Source of the DNA: UBA2779 sp965232165
GTDB taxonomy: Bacteria; Spirochaetota; Spirochaetia; DSM-2461
NCBI GenBank assembly: GCA_965232165.1
Contig: CBDDOY010000001.1
Location: forward strand, 1,240,001-1,304,000
Reading direction: 5' to 3'
DNA: 64,000 bases
Position 1 is the stretch's first letter. Every line of letters begins with the position of its first letter. Shown here one piece after another: positions 25,428 to 34,493 of the stretch. Both the position numbers and the translations under genes were made by a program. The notes beneath the pieces are model-generated. The model did no database searches. It saw only the letters and a list, made by a program, of their open reading frames with translations, and was not told the origin of the DNA.

Positions 25428-28298
25428 TCATAGGTTTCCAAAGGATAAACCATTGAGGGTCAGGCTGAATTGATAAGTCTGCTCCTGCCAAAGCCAGTTG
25501 AATTGCAGCCCGAGGCTGTAGCCTGGAAAGCTGTTAAAGGCCGTGAAATCTACGGTTAAGGTGGCTCCGCTGGACCATCGAGGTTCGAGAGAGTCCTCGT
25601 TTTCGATCCATCCGAAATCCGTGTGAAGGCCAAAGCGTAATCGCTGGATGAAGAACAATGCGCCGAGAGGCAGGTCTGGATAGGCCAGGGGAAATTCATA
25701 GTCGACACCGGCGATAAGGGTGAGGGGCGGATTCTCCCAAGCATAACCCCTTACCTTCCCAAGTTGAGGTGTTGAATCAAATGTTCGGTGCTCTAGTCCA
25801 CCCCTGAGCCTCAGAGAGGTGTTGCGAAAACCGCCTGGAAAATACACATTGATCTCAGCGGCAACGGCCTCACCAAAATGGGCCGTTATGGGGATGTGGG
25901 CATAGCTGCCTTTCAGTATCCATCCCAGGTCTGGTTTGAATGACCTTCTCGAACCCTTTCGAAGGCGGCTCCATCTTGTCGAGTAGGAGAGAATGGGCAA
26001 TACTGGCGAGTCTTCCAACACCCGCACCGTGCCTGATGCATTGAAAAGAAGGTGATGGCTCCAGATGCCGTTTCTTGACAGGTTTACTGTATATCCGGCC
26101 CCGAGCAGGGATTCAAACTGACTTCTGGCCGTGTCTGTATTTATACGGCGGCGCTTGTAGGTGTTCTTGACATAGAAGTTGGGACGCGTAGCGGTTAAGG
26201 CCATCTGCATATATGCGCCAGGGCTTATCTCATTGGTGTCAAACAGAGCCCCGGCTTCCCAGGCCAGGGTGTCGAGAACATCTTTTGATTCCACATTCAA
26301 GGTGAGAATATTGGGGTTGAATTCATCGAACATCAAGCCCCATGAATGGATATTGAAAGCATGGGTGCTGAACCTATACCGGGATTCCGGATGCTCGGTG
26401 TTTCCTCTGGCTGCAACTTCCTGAATACTGTCTGGGTCGCGAAGAGTCTGGTTGGGAACATTGGAGATGGAATCTTCCAAAGTTGATTTAGCCGGAAGTA
26501 TTCCATTTTCTTTAGTTGATTTAGCCGGAAGTATTCCATTTTCTTTTACGGTGTGAGAGAACTCCGCCCGGGCCAGTTGTTCACCCTTCGTTGATGCGTA
26601 TTCGACGAAGTAGACCCATCTTCCATCGGCTGATACGGCAGGCTGTGAGGCGGAGTACCAGCGTTGGGCGACGGCTCGAATTTCCAGGGTTTCGACGGAT
26701 ACGGCCCTTATCGCTTCAATGCCTCCGGTGTTACTGGAATAGACGACTTCCCTGCTGTCGGCTGAATAGACAGGATGCTTCACCGTATCCCGCGACAGGG
26801 GAGTCAGCCAGCGAAGTTCATTCGTCTCAATGGTCCATTCCGCTATCCGCCTGCCGGCATTGCTTCTTACTGTGAACACCACCCTGTCTCCTGCGGCCGA
26901 CCAGGAAGGATGGGCGGCGCTTGCCTCGGGCAAAGCCAGTTCCTGAAGCACCATACCGCTCTCGGAATCCAGGACGATGAGCCGGTTCTCACTGCCCCGG
27001 CCCATGTCGGCCGCTGCGATAAATCGGCCGTCTGCCGAGAGTGCCGGATAGAGATATCGGGAATCGGTTACCGGATGAAAACGCCGGATTACCCGGCCGT
27101 TATTGTCCATATCCACTACCGTGAAGTCACTTACGCTCACGGCTTCGAACATGGGATGGTGACGGAGGGAGTGCCACGCCAGCCTATAACCAGACCCCTG
27201 TTCAAGGCGGGACATGCTCACCCTTCCTTCCGAGGGGAGACGAATCAAGGCTTCTTCCGTACCGTCGGAATTGAGGCGTATCAGCCTCGCCGGTTCGGCT
27301 AGGGTGGTTTTACGGACGAACACCGCTGTTTCTCCGTCATCCTGCCGGTCTATGAGGAGCGGATTCATGCGGGTAAATACCTTGTCTGCAGGCCTGATTA
27401 TCTCGGCTTCTGTCCAATTGACCGATTCCTTGAGTGCCCTGGTTCTTTCGGCGAGGTCCTGGATCATTTCCTTAAATACATTCCGGGGATGCCCTCCCGT
27501 TCCCTTCAACATGCCTATATCAATAGCAATGACAGGGAGTCCAATGCGTGCCGCGAAATGATAAATCGTCTTCATGGCATCGTCTCCGTACTGTCTGCGT
27601 ATCCAGGAATTGAAGGCGTATCCCATGTGGTAGATACTCGGGCGGTGCTCCCTGTACGAGGGATTAGAAAGGGCATAGTAACCGGCTTCAGGGTTTTCGG
27701 CGGCGATGAGAGCCATTTCCTGAGTGAACAGGGGGTCACGGCCCCTTCCTTCCCCGGATAGCGCCGTCTCCTGATACACAGAATCGCCTTCCAGCAGCCA
27801 GCTTGGATGCCCGAATACCAGGCCCGCTCCCCAGCCAAGTTCTCCAAACAGGATGTGCAAAACCCGGGTGAAGCCGGAATCTGCGGCATCGAACTGGGCC
27901 AGGTGCCGGCCTTCATGCCGTGCCAGGAACATCCACCAGTCGGATGTTGCCGTGAAATCTTCTCCAGGAGTGGCATACCAGACGCTGCGTCTCGGCATCA
28001 ATGAAACATAACCATTGGCTTCCAGTCCGAGATCGGTCAGTACCAATGGCCATTTTTTCTTCTTATGCGTTATCGGCAACTCTGCGGATACAGACTTCAA
28101 TACATCGTCAAGGACAACGGAAAGGGCCGCAGCATCGTTCGAGAGCGATTTGGGATAGATGAGAAGAAATCTCTCGGTTTCCCGTTGATACCACTTGGTT
28201 CCCGGTATGTGCAGTGCCCCGAGTGTTGTGGAAAACACGGATGTGATTAAGACAGCCAGGCAGACTGAAGTCCAGCGATGTATGTGTTTTACGGCCAT
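25428..28298 (-). CDS. Peptidase-MA-like / TolB-type beta-propeller / beta-barrel protein
   Basis: 956 residues from the ATG at 28298, which gives a signal peptide (VKHIHRWTSVCLAVLITSVF); the frame is open upstream but without signal or ribosome site. Residues about 30-330 form a gluzincin-like domain with HEGRH (HExxH) in ARHEGRHLAQF and a downstream glutamate in WLLEGDSVYQE. Residues about 330-640 carry propeller-type repeats (YPALSADGRFIAAADMGRG, HPSWSAAGDRVVFTV, QPAVSADGRWVYFVEY). The last 300 residues are rich in alternating hydrophobic and aromatic strands ending in SLTLNGLSFGNL, suggesting an outer-membrane barrel. A perfect 11-residue duplication (KENGILPAKST twice) lies between propeller and barrel. 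The family is known in outline; the function of this arrangement is not. Confidence 0.75.
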   Translation of the reverse strand: MAVKHIHRWTSVCLAVLITSVFSTTLGALHIPGTKWYQRETERFLLIYPKSLSNDAAALSVVLDDVLKSVSAELPITHKKKKWPLVLTDLGLEANGYVSLMPRRSVWYATPGEDFTATSDWWMFLARHEGRHLAQFDAADSGFTRVLHILFGELGWGAGLVFGHPSWLLEGDSVYQETALSGEGRGRDPLFTQEMALIAAENPEAGYYALSNPSYREHRPSIYHMGYAFNSWIRRQYGDDAMKTIYHFAARIGLPVIAIDIGMLKGTGGHPRNVFKEMIQDLAERTRALKESVNWTEAEIIRPADKVFTRMNPLLIDRQDDGETAVFVRKTTLAEPARLIRLNSDGTEEALIRLPSEGRVSMSRLEQGSGYRLAWHSLRHHPMFEAVSVSDFTVVDMDNNGRVIRRFHPVTDSRYLYPALSADGRFIAAADMGRGSENRLIVLDSESGMVLQELALPEASAAHPSWSAAGDRVVFTVRSNAGRRIAEWTIETNELRWLTPLSRDTVKHPVYSADSREVVYSSNTGGIEAIRAVSVETLEIRAVAQRWYSASQPAVSADGRWVYFVEYASTKGEQLARAEFSHTVKENGILPAKSTKENGILPAKSTLEDSISNVPNQTLRDPDSIQEVAARGNTEHPESRYRFSTHAFNIHSWGLMFDEFNPNILTLNVESKDVLDTLAWEAGALFDTNEISPGAYMQMALTATRPNFYVKNTYKRRRINTDTARSQFESLLGAGYTVNLSRNGIWSHHLLFNASGTVRVLEDSPVLPILSYSTRWSRLRKGSRRSFKPDLGWILKGSYAHIPITAHFGEAVAAEINVYFPGGFRNTSLRLRGGLEHRTFDSTPQLGKVRGYAWENPPLTLIAGVDYEFPLAYPDLPLGALFFIQRLRFGLHTDFGWIENEDSLEPRWSSGATLTVDFTAFNSFPGYSLGLQFNWLWQEQTYQFSLTLNGLSFGNL
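26481..26546 (-). repeat. Perfect 33-bp tandem duplication in the propeller/barrel gene
   Basis: Two identical 33-bp units (26481-26513 and 26514-26546) add KENGILPAKST twice in frame. The units are identical at every base, which points to a recent or slippage-prone duplication in the linker between domains. Confidence 0.9.
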
Positions 28299-28365
28299 GC
28301 TTTGTCCCCAAATATAATCCAATATAGACACAATGCGGCACGTGGTCCATAACGGCAAGATGCGC

Positions 28366-28394
28366 AAGGGATTGAAACGGATTAAGGCATTGGA
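28366..28394 (+). repeat. Deleted REP-like family C fragment
   Basis: GCGCAAGGGATTGAAACGG is joined directly to ATTAAGGCATTGG, two phrases normally about 60 bp apart in family C, so it is an internal deletion derivative. The rest of 28299-28485 has no recognisable gene. Confidence 0.55.
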
Positions 28395-28485
28395 TATGAT
28401 TTCTAAATTTTGATTTTTGAATCCTGATTGTTGAATTCTGAGTTCTGAGGTGCTGCTTTGCACAATAAATTTCCAATTGACTTTA

Positions 28486-28570
28486 GGCGCAAGGGATTGC
28501 AGCGGAAATGCCGCCGGCTGCCCCGGCGATCGGCATTGGAGCGGAAAGCCCGACCCGAAGGGTTGCGCCC
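28486..28570. repeat. REP-like family C, copy 2 (shortened)
   Basis: It begins GGCGCAAGGGATTGCAGCGG and ends CCCGAAGGGTTGCGCCC, lacking about 30 bp of the middle (the GAGCCGGG/CAGGCTGCC arm). About 60 bp upstream (from 28443) it also shares sequence with the flank of copy 4 at 37531 in complement, so the mobile unit may be longer than the palindrome. Confidence 0.7.
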
Positions 28571-28778
28571 AGATATTGATTTTTGAATATTATGGCACAT
28601 TGGCCGTACTCATGCCGGGGGAATGGGGTTTCTGTGGCACCAGATTGAAGCCTGTTTCTGGCATGGGTGAACGGCATCATCCCCAGGGCTTTTCAGGCAT
28701 TCGATGCGGATATGAGAAAATGGGATGATATTTTCAGAAGTAGGTGATAGTATACGGCTTTAGGAATAGTTTCACGGT
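28571..28778. other. Intergenic region before the nucleotidyltransferase gene
   Basis: Nothing coding was identified. The segment carries the 3' flank shared by family C copies (GATATTGATTTTTGAATATT) and AT-rich sequence that may contain the promoter of the next gene; no clear boxes are claimed. Confidence 0.35.
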
Positions 28779-29897
28779 ATGCGAACTCGATATTTTTTAG
28801 ACGGCGATGGGCAGCCCAGCATTAGGGCCACAATATATGAGCAGCCAGATCATGGCATTTCAAAAACCAGTATTGACATAGATGCAAGGAAAATCTGCTC
28901 TCGGTTAAGGCAGCACAACTATGAAGCTTATATCGTTGGCGGAGCAGTGCGGGACCTTCTCACTGGACGAGAGCCCAAGGACTTCGATATTACAACCGAT
29001 GCCCATCCGGAAAGGGTTAGGCGTGTTTTTCGGAACTCCCGTGTCATCGGCAAGCGGTTCCGTCTGGCTCATGTCTATTTTCAAAATGGAAAGATTCATG
29101 AGGTGGCCACCTACCGCTCTATTGAATCCGGTCATGGCCGGCACGTGTACGGTACGCTGGTTGACGATGCCTTCCGCAGAGATTTCACACTGAATGCATT
29201 GTATTTTGATACCGAGGAAGAAACCGTCATCGACTTCGTCGGAGGTGTCAATGATATACGTAAGAGAATTGTCAGAAGCGTTCTCCCCCTGGACAGTTCT
29301 TTTGTGGAGGACCCTGTGCGCATGCTCAGGGCTGTCAAATATGCCGCCATTGCCGATATGCGGATTTCAAAGCCGCTCGGCAGAAGCATCAAACAACATG
29401 CTGCACTATTGTCTACCGCGTCAGTTTCGAGACTCGCCGAGGAATTGAACAAGATACAGAGATGCTTGAAAACCGAAAACATCTTCAGACTCATGGACAG
29501 GTATAGTCTTATCGCTTCTATTTTACCGAATTTCGACCGGATATTTCGAGGTGCCGGCGATGGAAATGCCGTGAAGAATGCTTTTTTCGCAAATTTGGCG
29601 AAACTGGACCAGACCCTCACCGGAGAGGAATCGGAACGCGGGATGATGATCCGGCATTTGACAGAGGACTGTCTCAAAGCCACCGGAATTTTTGACGGCT
29701 CTGAGCCTCCCGGATTTGAAGCAGCCGTCCAGGAAATCAAATCATTGCTTCTTCCGATGGTGCAGCCGAATAGGTATGTGGAAGAGGCGGCAAGGCTCAT
29801 GTTCATCGAGAGAAATTTGAAATTCCCGCACAAAAGAGAGAAAGGGCACAGAGGCTGGCGACAGGGCCGGCGGCTGGCAGCCCCCTCCAGCAAATGA
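28779..29897 (+). CDS. pcnB: Poly(A) polymerase / CCA-type tRNA nucleotidyltransferase
   Basis: 372 residues of the class II nucleotidyltransferase family that adds poly(A) or CCA to RNA 3' ends. Seen: the fingerprint YIVGGAVRDLLTGREPKDFD followed by ITTDAHPE (catalytic Asp pair), the RRDFTLNALYFD motif, DFVGGVNDIRKR, and EDPVRMLRAVKYAA with the RNA-binding neck helix (SRLAEELNKIQRC). The C-terminus is basic and ends KGHRGWRQGRRLAAPSSK. PcnB-type poly(A) polymerase is favoured over CCA-adding enzyme because of the neck sequence and that basic tail, but the two cannot be separated with certainty here. The ribosome site is weak (AGGA about 16 bases upstream). Confidence 0.85.
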   Translation: MRTRYFLDGDGQPSIRATIYEQPDHGISKTSIDIDARKICSRLRQHNYEAYIVGGAVRDLLTGREPKDFDITTDAHPERVRRVFRNSRVIGKRFRLAHVYFQNGKIHEVATYRSIESGHGRHVYGTLVDDAFRRDFTLNALYFDTEEETVIDFVGGVNDIRKRIVRSVLPLDSSFVEDPVRMLRAVKYAAIADMRISKPLGRSIKQHAALLSTASVSRLAEELNKIQRCLKTENIFRLMDRYSLIASILPNFDRIFRGAGDGNAVKNAFFANLAKLDQTLTGEESERGMMIRHLTEDCLKATGIFDGSEPPGFEAAVQEIKSLLLPMVQPNRYVEEAARLMFIERNLKFPHKREKGHRGWRQGRRLAAPSSK

Positions 29898-29908
29898 AGG
29901 TTTCCTTC

Positions 29909-29962
29909 GGACCACCTCTAAAAAACCCCATCAGGTTCTTGACTCGATTTTCCGTCTGCCTG
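29909..29962. repeat. MITE family A fragment, reverse orientation
   Basis: GGACCACCTCTAAAAAACCC followed by TTCTTGACTCGATTTTCCG matches one end of family A in complement. The other end is missing. It lies directly after the pcnB stop. Confidence 0.6.
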
Positions 29963-30200
29963 TGCGTGTTCTGCCCCCTCATTCACCATAACTGTTACCC
30001 CGATCCCTCTCGGCACCTTTACTTAGGGGACCGGCAGTGTACTAAGTCTACAGGTAGGTGATGAGGTGCAAGGCATCTCCCCTGATTACGGAGGGGTCAA
30101 GACATAGGTAACACTTTTAGCCGAGCATGGTAACACCTTGGAGGCGGGAGCATGTCTTGGCAGGAGAGAGATACCATGGATTTGAAAGAAGAATTCGTTA

Positions 30201-30346
30201 GGGCACCTCTAAAAAACAGCTTTAGGAAATTGACGAAGAAATTTTTTGTCGATACAAGGCGGCAAAAGCGGAGCGCATTTTGACAGCGCAGTAGCGGCGG
30301 AAAAGATCTGAGTCAAGAACTAAATGAAGGTTTCCTAGAGGTGCCC
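30201..30346. repeat. MITE family A (146 bp), target duplication GTTA
   Basis: It runs from GGGCACCTCTAAAAAACAG to TTTCCTAGAGGTGCCC, flanked on both sides by GTTA (30197-30200 and 30347-30350). It interrupts the IS481 transposase after codon 17. Its middle is short because the TAGCTTAAGCTACGTGA segment is missing. Confidence 0.92.
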
Positions 30347-31108
30347 GTTATTCGAGTTCAGCAGGGAAAGCAGAACTTCAGCCGTTTATGCTTAGAGTAC
30401 GGAATCAGCCGAAAAACTGGTTGCAAATGGATGAACCGGTTCACAGAGGACGGCTTTGAAGGGCCGGCGGTACTCCGAAGATCGCTCACGGTGTGAGCCG
30501 CTAACTGTCCGTGACGAGTTCAGCTGTTTCGTTTTGGAGGCGGGAATACTCGGCTCAACCCGCACAGAGGACGTTAAAAGTGCTTTTGAGAGGACTTTCA
30601 AGCTCTACGGCCTGCCCAAGGTCATCAAAAGCGATAACGGAAGCCCCTTTGCCAGTGCCGTCTCTGTCAGAGGTCTTACAAGGCTTTCGGCCTGGCGGAT
30701 TTCACTTGGAATCCAACTGGAGCGGATCGATCCGGGCAGGCCGTCTCAGAATGGAGGACACGAAAGAATGCACCGGGATATCAAAGCCGATATCCAGAAG
30801 CAGATTAAATCAGACGCTTTGGAAATTCAGAAAGCGCCTGATTTGTGGCGGCATGAGTTCAACACGGTCAGACCTCATGAGAAGCTGGGTATGAAATGTC
30901 CGGGAGATGTATACCAGAAGTCAGAAAGAGTGTATACATCTGAAAAGACTGAAATCAAGTATCCGTTATTTTACAGGGTACGGAAACTCTCGCGTTCGGG
31001 CTGTCTGAAACTGGATCGCAGCAGTATTTATATCAGTACGGCTCTTGCGGGGGAAACAATTGGAATCACAGATCTTGATGAATCGTTCTTCTCGATCTAT
31101 TTTGATTA

Positions 31109-31269
31109 GGCAACCTCTAAAAAACCGTTTTTGGAATTTGGCGCAGAGATTTTTTCTTGATGCAAGGCGGCAAAAGCGGAGCTAGCTTAAGCTGCATGAG
31201 CATTTTGACAACGCAGCAGCGAGGAAAAAGATCAAGCCAAAAACGAAATAAGGTTTTTTAGAGGTGCCC
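31109..31269. repeat. MITE family A (161 bp), target duplication ATTA
   Basis: It runs from GGCAACCTCTAAAAAACC to TTTTTTAGAGGTGCCC, with ATTA on both sides (31105-31108 and 31270-31273). It is the same interior subtype as the copy at 12785. It interrupts the IS481 transposase near its C-terminus. Confidence 0.92.
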
Positions 31270-31416
31270 ATTATATTGAGCTGGGATTGATCGACAGAGA
31301 AGCCTATGGTTTCAAGCCTTTCAATCAGAAAAACTTACCTCCGCAAAAAGTGGGGTGTGATGCCTCTTCTGAACCTTGAAATCTGTTACCTATGTCCTGA
31401 ACCCGTACCACGGAAT

Positions 31417-31494
31417 AATGATTCAATGATACGGCCTGCTTAGAGCAGGCTGGAGCAGCAGAAAGTTGGAGCCCCTGGTTTTTAGTCGGGGACT
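31417..31494 (+). repeat. Double-hairpin family D, copy 2
   Basis: Almost identical to 25083-25160: the same GCCTGC/GCAGGC stem and the long AGCCCCTGG stem. The match extends a few bases left to include GGAATAATGATTC, that is, the last codons and stop of the giant lipoprotein gene. It is therefore either a copied gene 3' end or a repeat that happens to include a stop. It is not next to a gene in this orientation. Confidence 0.6.
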
Positions 31495-31567
31495 TTTTGC
31501 TGCTGGACACAATTTCAATGATTTTTGAATTCTGAGGCTCTGCTGTACACAACAGATTACTAAGTGA

Positions 31568-31686
31568 GGCGCAAGGGATTGCAGCGGAAATGCCGCCGGC
31601 TGCCCCGGCGATTGGCAATGAGCCGGGAACAGGCTGCCGGAATAAGGCATTGGAGCGGAAAGCCCGACCCGAAGGGTTGCGCCCAA
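31568..31686. repeat. REP-like family C, copy 3
   Basis: A full unit of about 119 bp with ends GGCGCAAGGGATTG and CCCGAAGGGTTGCGCCC. It lies 58 bp beyond the lpdA stop (lpdA is on the minus strand), so it is at the 3' end of the pyruvate dehydrogenase operon. Confidence 0.75.
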
Positions 31687-31744
31687 AATATCGATTTATA
31701 GAAGTGCTCTCTCCAGAGCCGGTTTTATCGTGTCCTGACGGGGG

Positions 31745-33166
31745 TTAGTGCTTCTTCTTCGGAGCCAATGTGTCGGTGATGCAGCCTTCGGCGATTTCGG
31801 CCGCATAGGCCAGCGTCTCGGAGAAGGTGGGATGGGCGTGTATGGTCTGGCTCAAATCGGATGCGTCGGCCCCCATCTCAATGGCTAAACCGGCTTCGGC
31901 GATGAGGTCTCCGGCACGGGTTCCGATGACACCGGCGCCTATGAGGCGTCCGCTCTCGGGGTCAAAAAGTAATTTCGACAGCCCCGCAGACTTGTCTGCC
32001 GACAGTGCCCGTCCGCTGGCGGCCCAGTTGAATACACTCGTTTCAAATGGGATATTCTCTTCCCTGGCCTGTTTCTCCGTGTAGCCTACCCAGGCAATCT
32101 CGGGATTGGTGTAGGCCACCGACGGGATGCCCATCGGGGTTACGGCGCTTTTTTGTCCTGCAATGACTTCGGCCGCGCACTTGCCTTCGTGGACCGCCTT
32201 ATGGGCAAGCATGGGATTGCCCGCCACATCTCCAATGGCATATATACCGGGCACTCCGGTTTCCATTCTCTTGTTGACCTTGATGAAACCCCTGCCGTCA
32301 ACCTGAATTCCTATACGCTCGGCGCCGATATCCTTTCCGTTTGGCCGGCGGCCCACCGCCACTAGAAGAGCATCGGCGTCCAAGGCTGCCGGCACTTTTT
32401 TCCCTTCAAGGCTGAGAGAAAGACCGTTCTTTCCCGCCTTGACGCCGGTGAGCCTTGTTGAAGTATAGACGTTCTCATATTTTCGCTTGAGTTTCATTGC
32501 CAGAGGACGGACAAGGTCTTCGTCGGAGGGCGGGATAATCTGAGCTAGCATTTCTACGATGGTAATTTTAGAGCCCAGTGCCGAATAGACCTGGGCCATT
32601 TCGAGTCCGATGATTCCGCCCCCGAGCACCGCGAGCCGTTTCGGGATGAAGGGAAGCCGCAGGGCATCGGTTGAATTCCATATCCGCTCATCGTCATTGG
32701 GCAGGAAGGGCAGTTCTGCCGGACTCGAACCTACGGCGATGATGGCGTTTTCGAAGCGGATATTCGTCAACTGGGAGTCATGGCTGATGGTGATTTCATT
32801 CTTACCGGAGAACACCCCTGCACCCCTGATGATGCGGACTTTTCTCGCCTTGGCAAGGTATGCCAGGCCGCCGGTAAGTTGAGTGATGATGTCGTCCTTC
32901 TTCTTTCGCAGGGTGTCGATGTTGACGGCGGGAGGCGAAAAATCGATGCCGTAGGCGGCCGCCTCTTCGGCTTCTTCCAAGATATCCGCCGCATGTAACA
33001 GGGCTTTGGACGGGATGCACCCGACGTTGAGACAGACTCCTCCGATGCGGTCCTGTTTTTCAATTATCACCACATCCTTGCCGAGATCGGCGGCCCTGAA
33101 GGCCGCAGTATATCCGCCGGGTCCTCCGCCGAGGACGGCAACTTCACAGTTAATGGTCTCTGACAT
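31745..33166 (-). CDS. lpdA: Dihydrolipoyl dehydrogenase (E3)
   Basis: About 473 residues; the FAD- and NAD-dependent E3 that reoxidises dihydrolipoamide. It has an FAD-binding dinucleotide fold (VAVLGGGPGGYTAAFRAADLG), the redox-active disulfide in GGVCLNVGCIPSKALL, a NAD-binding fold (LAVLGGGIIGLEMAQVYSALG), the second FAD motif GIYAIGDVAGNPMLAHKA, and the interface His-Glu pair in HAHPTFSETLAYAAE. The ATG at 33166 is preferred to the GTG six bases earlier because GAGGTG is then well placed. It is the last gene of aceE-aceF-lpdA, 12 bp after aceF. Confidence 0.96.
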   Translation of the reverse strand: MSETINCEVAVLGGGPGGYTAAFRAADLGKDVVIIEKQDRIGGVCLNVGCIPSKALLHAADILEEAEEAAAYGIDFSPPAVNIDTLRKKKDDIITQLTGGLAYLAKARKVRIIRGAGVFSGKNEITISHDSQLTNIRFENAIIAVGSSPAELPFLPNDDERIWNSTDALRLPFIPKRLAVLGGGIIGLEMAQVYSALGSKITIVEMLAQIIPPSDEDLVRPLAMKLKRKYENVYTSTRLTGVKAGKNGLSLSLEGKKVPAALDADALLVAVGRRPNGKDIGAERIGIQVDGRGFIKVNKRMETGVPGIYAIGDVAGNPMLAHKAVHEGKCAAEVIAGQKSAVTPMGIPSVAYTNPEIAWVGYTEKQAREENIPFETSVFNWAASGRALSADKSAGLSKLLFDPESGRLIGAGVIGTRAGDLIAEAGLAIEMGADASDLSQTIHAHPTFSETLAYAAEIAEGCITDTLAPKKKH

Positions 33167-33178
33167 GATCACCTCTTT

Positions 33179-34477
33179 CTAAAGTAATGAGCGTCGAATA
33201 TCGTTTATCATCGACGCGAGGAAGACCGCAAACCGTGCGGCCTGAGCCCCGTCGATCACCCTGTGGTCGTAGGAAACGGAAAATGGGAGTATCAGGCGCG
33301 GGATGAATTCTGTGCCGTTCCAGACGGGCTTCATGGCGCTCTTTGACAGACCGAGGATGGCCGTCTCCGGCGCATTGATGATGGGCGTAAAACCGGTGCC
33401 GCCTATTCCGCCCAGACTGGATATGGTGAAAGTGCTTCCCTGCATCTCGTCGGGTTTAAGCTTGCCATCCCTGGCCCTGCTGCTCAAGTCGGCCAATTCT
33501 CTGGCCAGCGTTCGTATGCCCTTGGTATCGACGGCCTTAAGCACCGGCACCACCAAGCCGTCAGGAGTGTCGACGGCAATACCGATGTTGTAATACTTCT
33601 TGTGGGTCAGTGCGGCCCCGTCCGGGTTCAGGGAACTGTTGAAGTCCGGGAATGCCTTAAGAGTCGGCACAACCGACTTGAGTATGAAAATAAGCGGGCT
33701 CACCTTGGTTTCTCCCCTTTTTGCGCCCTCTTCATTCAGGGATTTGCGAAAATTCTCAAGGTCGGTTATGTCGGCTTCCTCAAACTGGGTGACATGGGGA
33801 ATGCCGAGCCAGTTCCGGTGCAGGTGGGGGCCAGATATCTTCTTGATCCGGCTTATCGCCTGTGTCTCAATCTCGCCAAACATACCGTGGTCACCTCCGG
33901 GGATGGGAGGCAGATCGTGGAATGCCGATCCTGCCGGAGAACCGGTCTTCATAACGGACTTCACCAGGTTCATGACATCGTCCTGAGTAATCCGTCCCTT
34001 GGGACCGCTTCCGGTGACTCGTGACAGATCGACTCCCAGTTCCCGCGCAAATCCGCGAACCGATGGCGTCGCATGATACTTAGAGCCCGTGGGCTGTTGG
34101 TTGACTGGCCGCGGCGCGGCGGGAACCGAAGGGGGCGTTTCCGGCACAGACGCCTCAGGTTTCTTTGCGGCGGGCAGCCCTGTGTCCTGAGCCGCCGGTT
34201 CAACCGCCGGTTCCGGCTCAGGCTTGGCGGTCTGAAAGGCCGCCACGTCGACATAGGCAATCACATCGCCCTCGTTCACCGTATCCCCTTCGGCAACCTT
34301 GAGTTCGGTGATGATGCCGGTTAGATCTGAGGGCACATCTATTACCGCTTTGTCACTTTCCAAGGATATGACGGGGGTATCCAATTCAATGGAATCACCG
34401 ATTTGGACGAAAATTTCCACGATGGCGACATTTTCTGCGCCGTCGAGATTCGGCACTTTCAATTCCTGTATAGGCAT
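33179..34477 (-). CDS. aceF: Dihydrolipoyllysine acetyltransferase (E2) of pyruvate dehydrogenase
   Basis: 432 residues. One N-terminal lipoyl domain (lysine in LESDKAVIDVPS, about residue 40), a Pro/Ala-rich linker, a peripheral subunit-binding domain (ATPSVRGFARELGVDLSRV, then GSGPKGRITQDDV), and a catalytic acyltransferase core ending with the active-site motif SYDHRVIDGAQAARF. There is a single lipoyl domain where enteric E2 has three. AAGGAG precedes the ATG. It sits between aceE and lpdA with gaps of 16 and 12 bp, so the three form an operon. Confidence 0.95.
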   Translation of the reverse strand: MPIQELKVPNLDGAENVAIVEIFVQIGDSIELDTPVISLESDKAVIDVPSDLTGIITELKVAEGDTVNEGDVIAYVDVAAFQTAKPEPEPAVEPAAQDTGLPAAKKPEASVPETPPSVPAAPRPVNQQPTGSKYHATPSVRGFARELGVDLSRVTGSGPKGRITQDDVMNLVKSVMKTGSPAGSAFHDLPPIPGGDHGMFGEIETQAISRIKKISGPHLHRNWLGIPHVTQFEEADITDLENFRKSLNEEGAKRGETKVSPLIFILKSVVPTLKAFPDFNSSLNPDGAALTHKKYYNIGIAVDTPDGLVVPVLKAVDTKGIRTLARELADLSSRARDGKLKPDEMQGSTFTISSLGGIGGTGFTPIINAPETAILGLSKSAMKPVWNGTEFIPRLILPFSVSYDHRVIDGAQAARFAVFLASMINDIRRSLL

Positions 34478-34493
34478 GAATAATTCTCCTTAG

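Larger units (their letters stand above)
30152..31379 (+). pseudogene. IS481-family transposase, interrupted and internally deleted
   Basis: The N-terminus MSWQERDTMDLKEEFVR is cut by a MITE. It resumes RVQQGKQNFSRLCLEYGISR and KTGCKWMNRFTEDGFEG (helix-turn-helix), then loses about 50 residues including the usual first catalytic Asp. It continues in another frame with RCEPLTVRDEFSCFVLEAG, KVIKSDNGSPFAS (second Asp) and DPGRPSQNGGHERMH (Glu). The second MITE supplies a stop at 31107-31109; the original end (YIELGLIDREAYGFKPFNQ) follows it to the TGA at 31379. Confidence 0.85.
30093..31404 (+). mobile_element. IS481-family element carrying two nested MITE-A copies
   Basis: The left end GGGGTCAAGACATAGGTAAC pairs with the right end GTTACCTATGTCCTGAACCC. 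Removing the two MITEs and one copy of each 4-bp duplication leaves about 997 bp, normal for IS481. The transposase is disrupted, so the element is dead. A left-end fragment of a second copy lies at 11590-11699. Confidence 0.85.
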
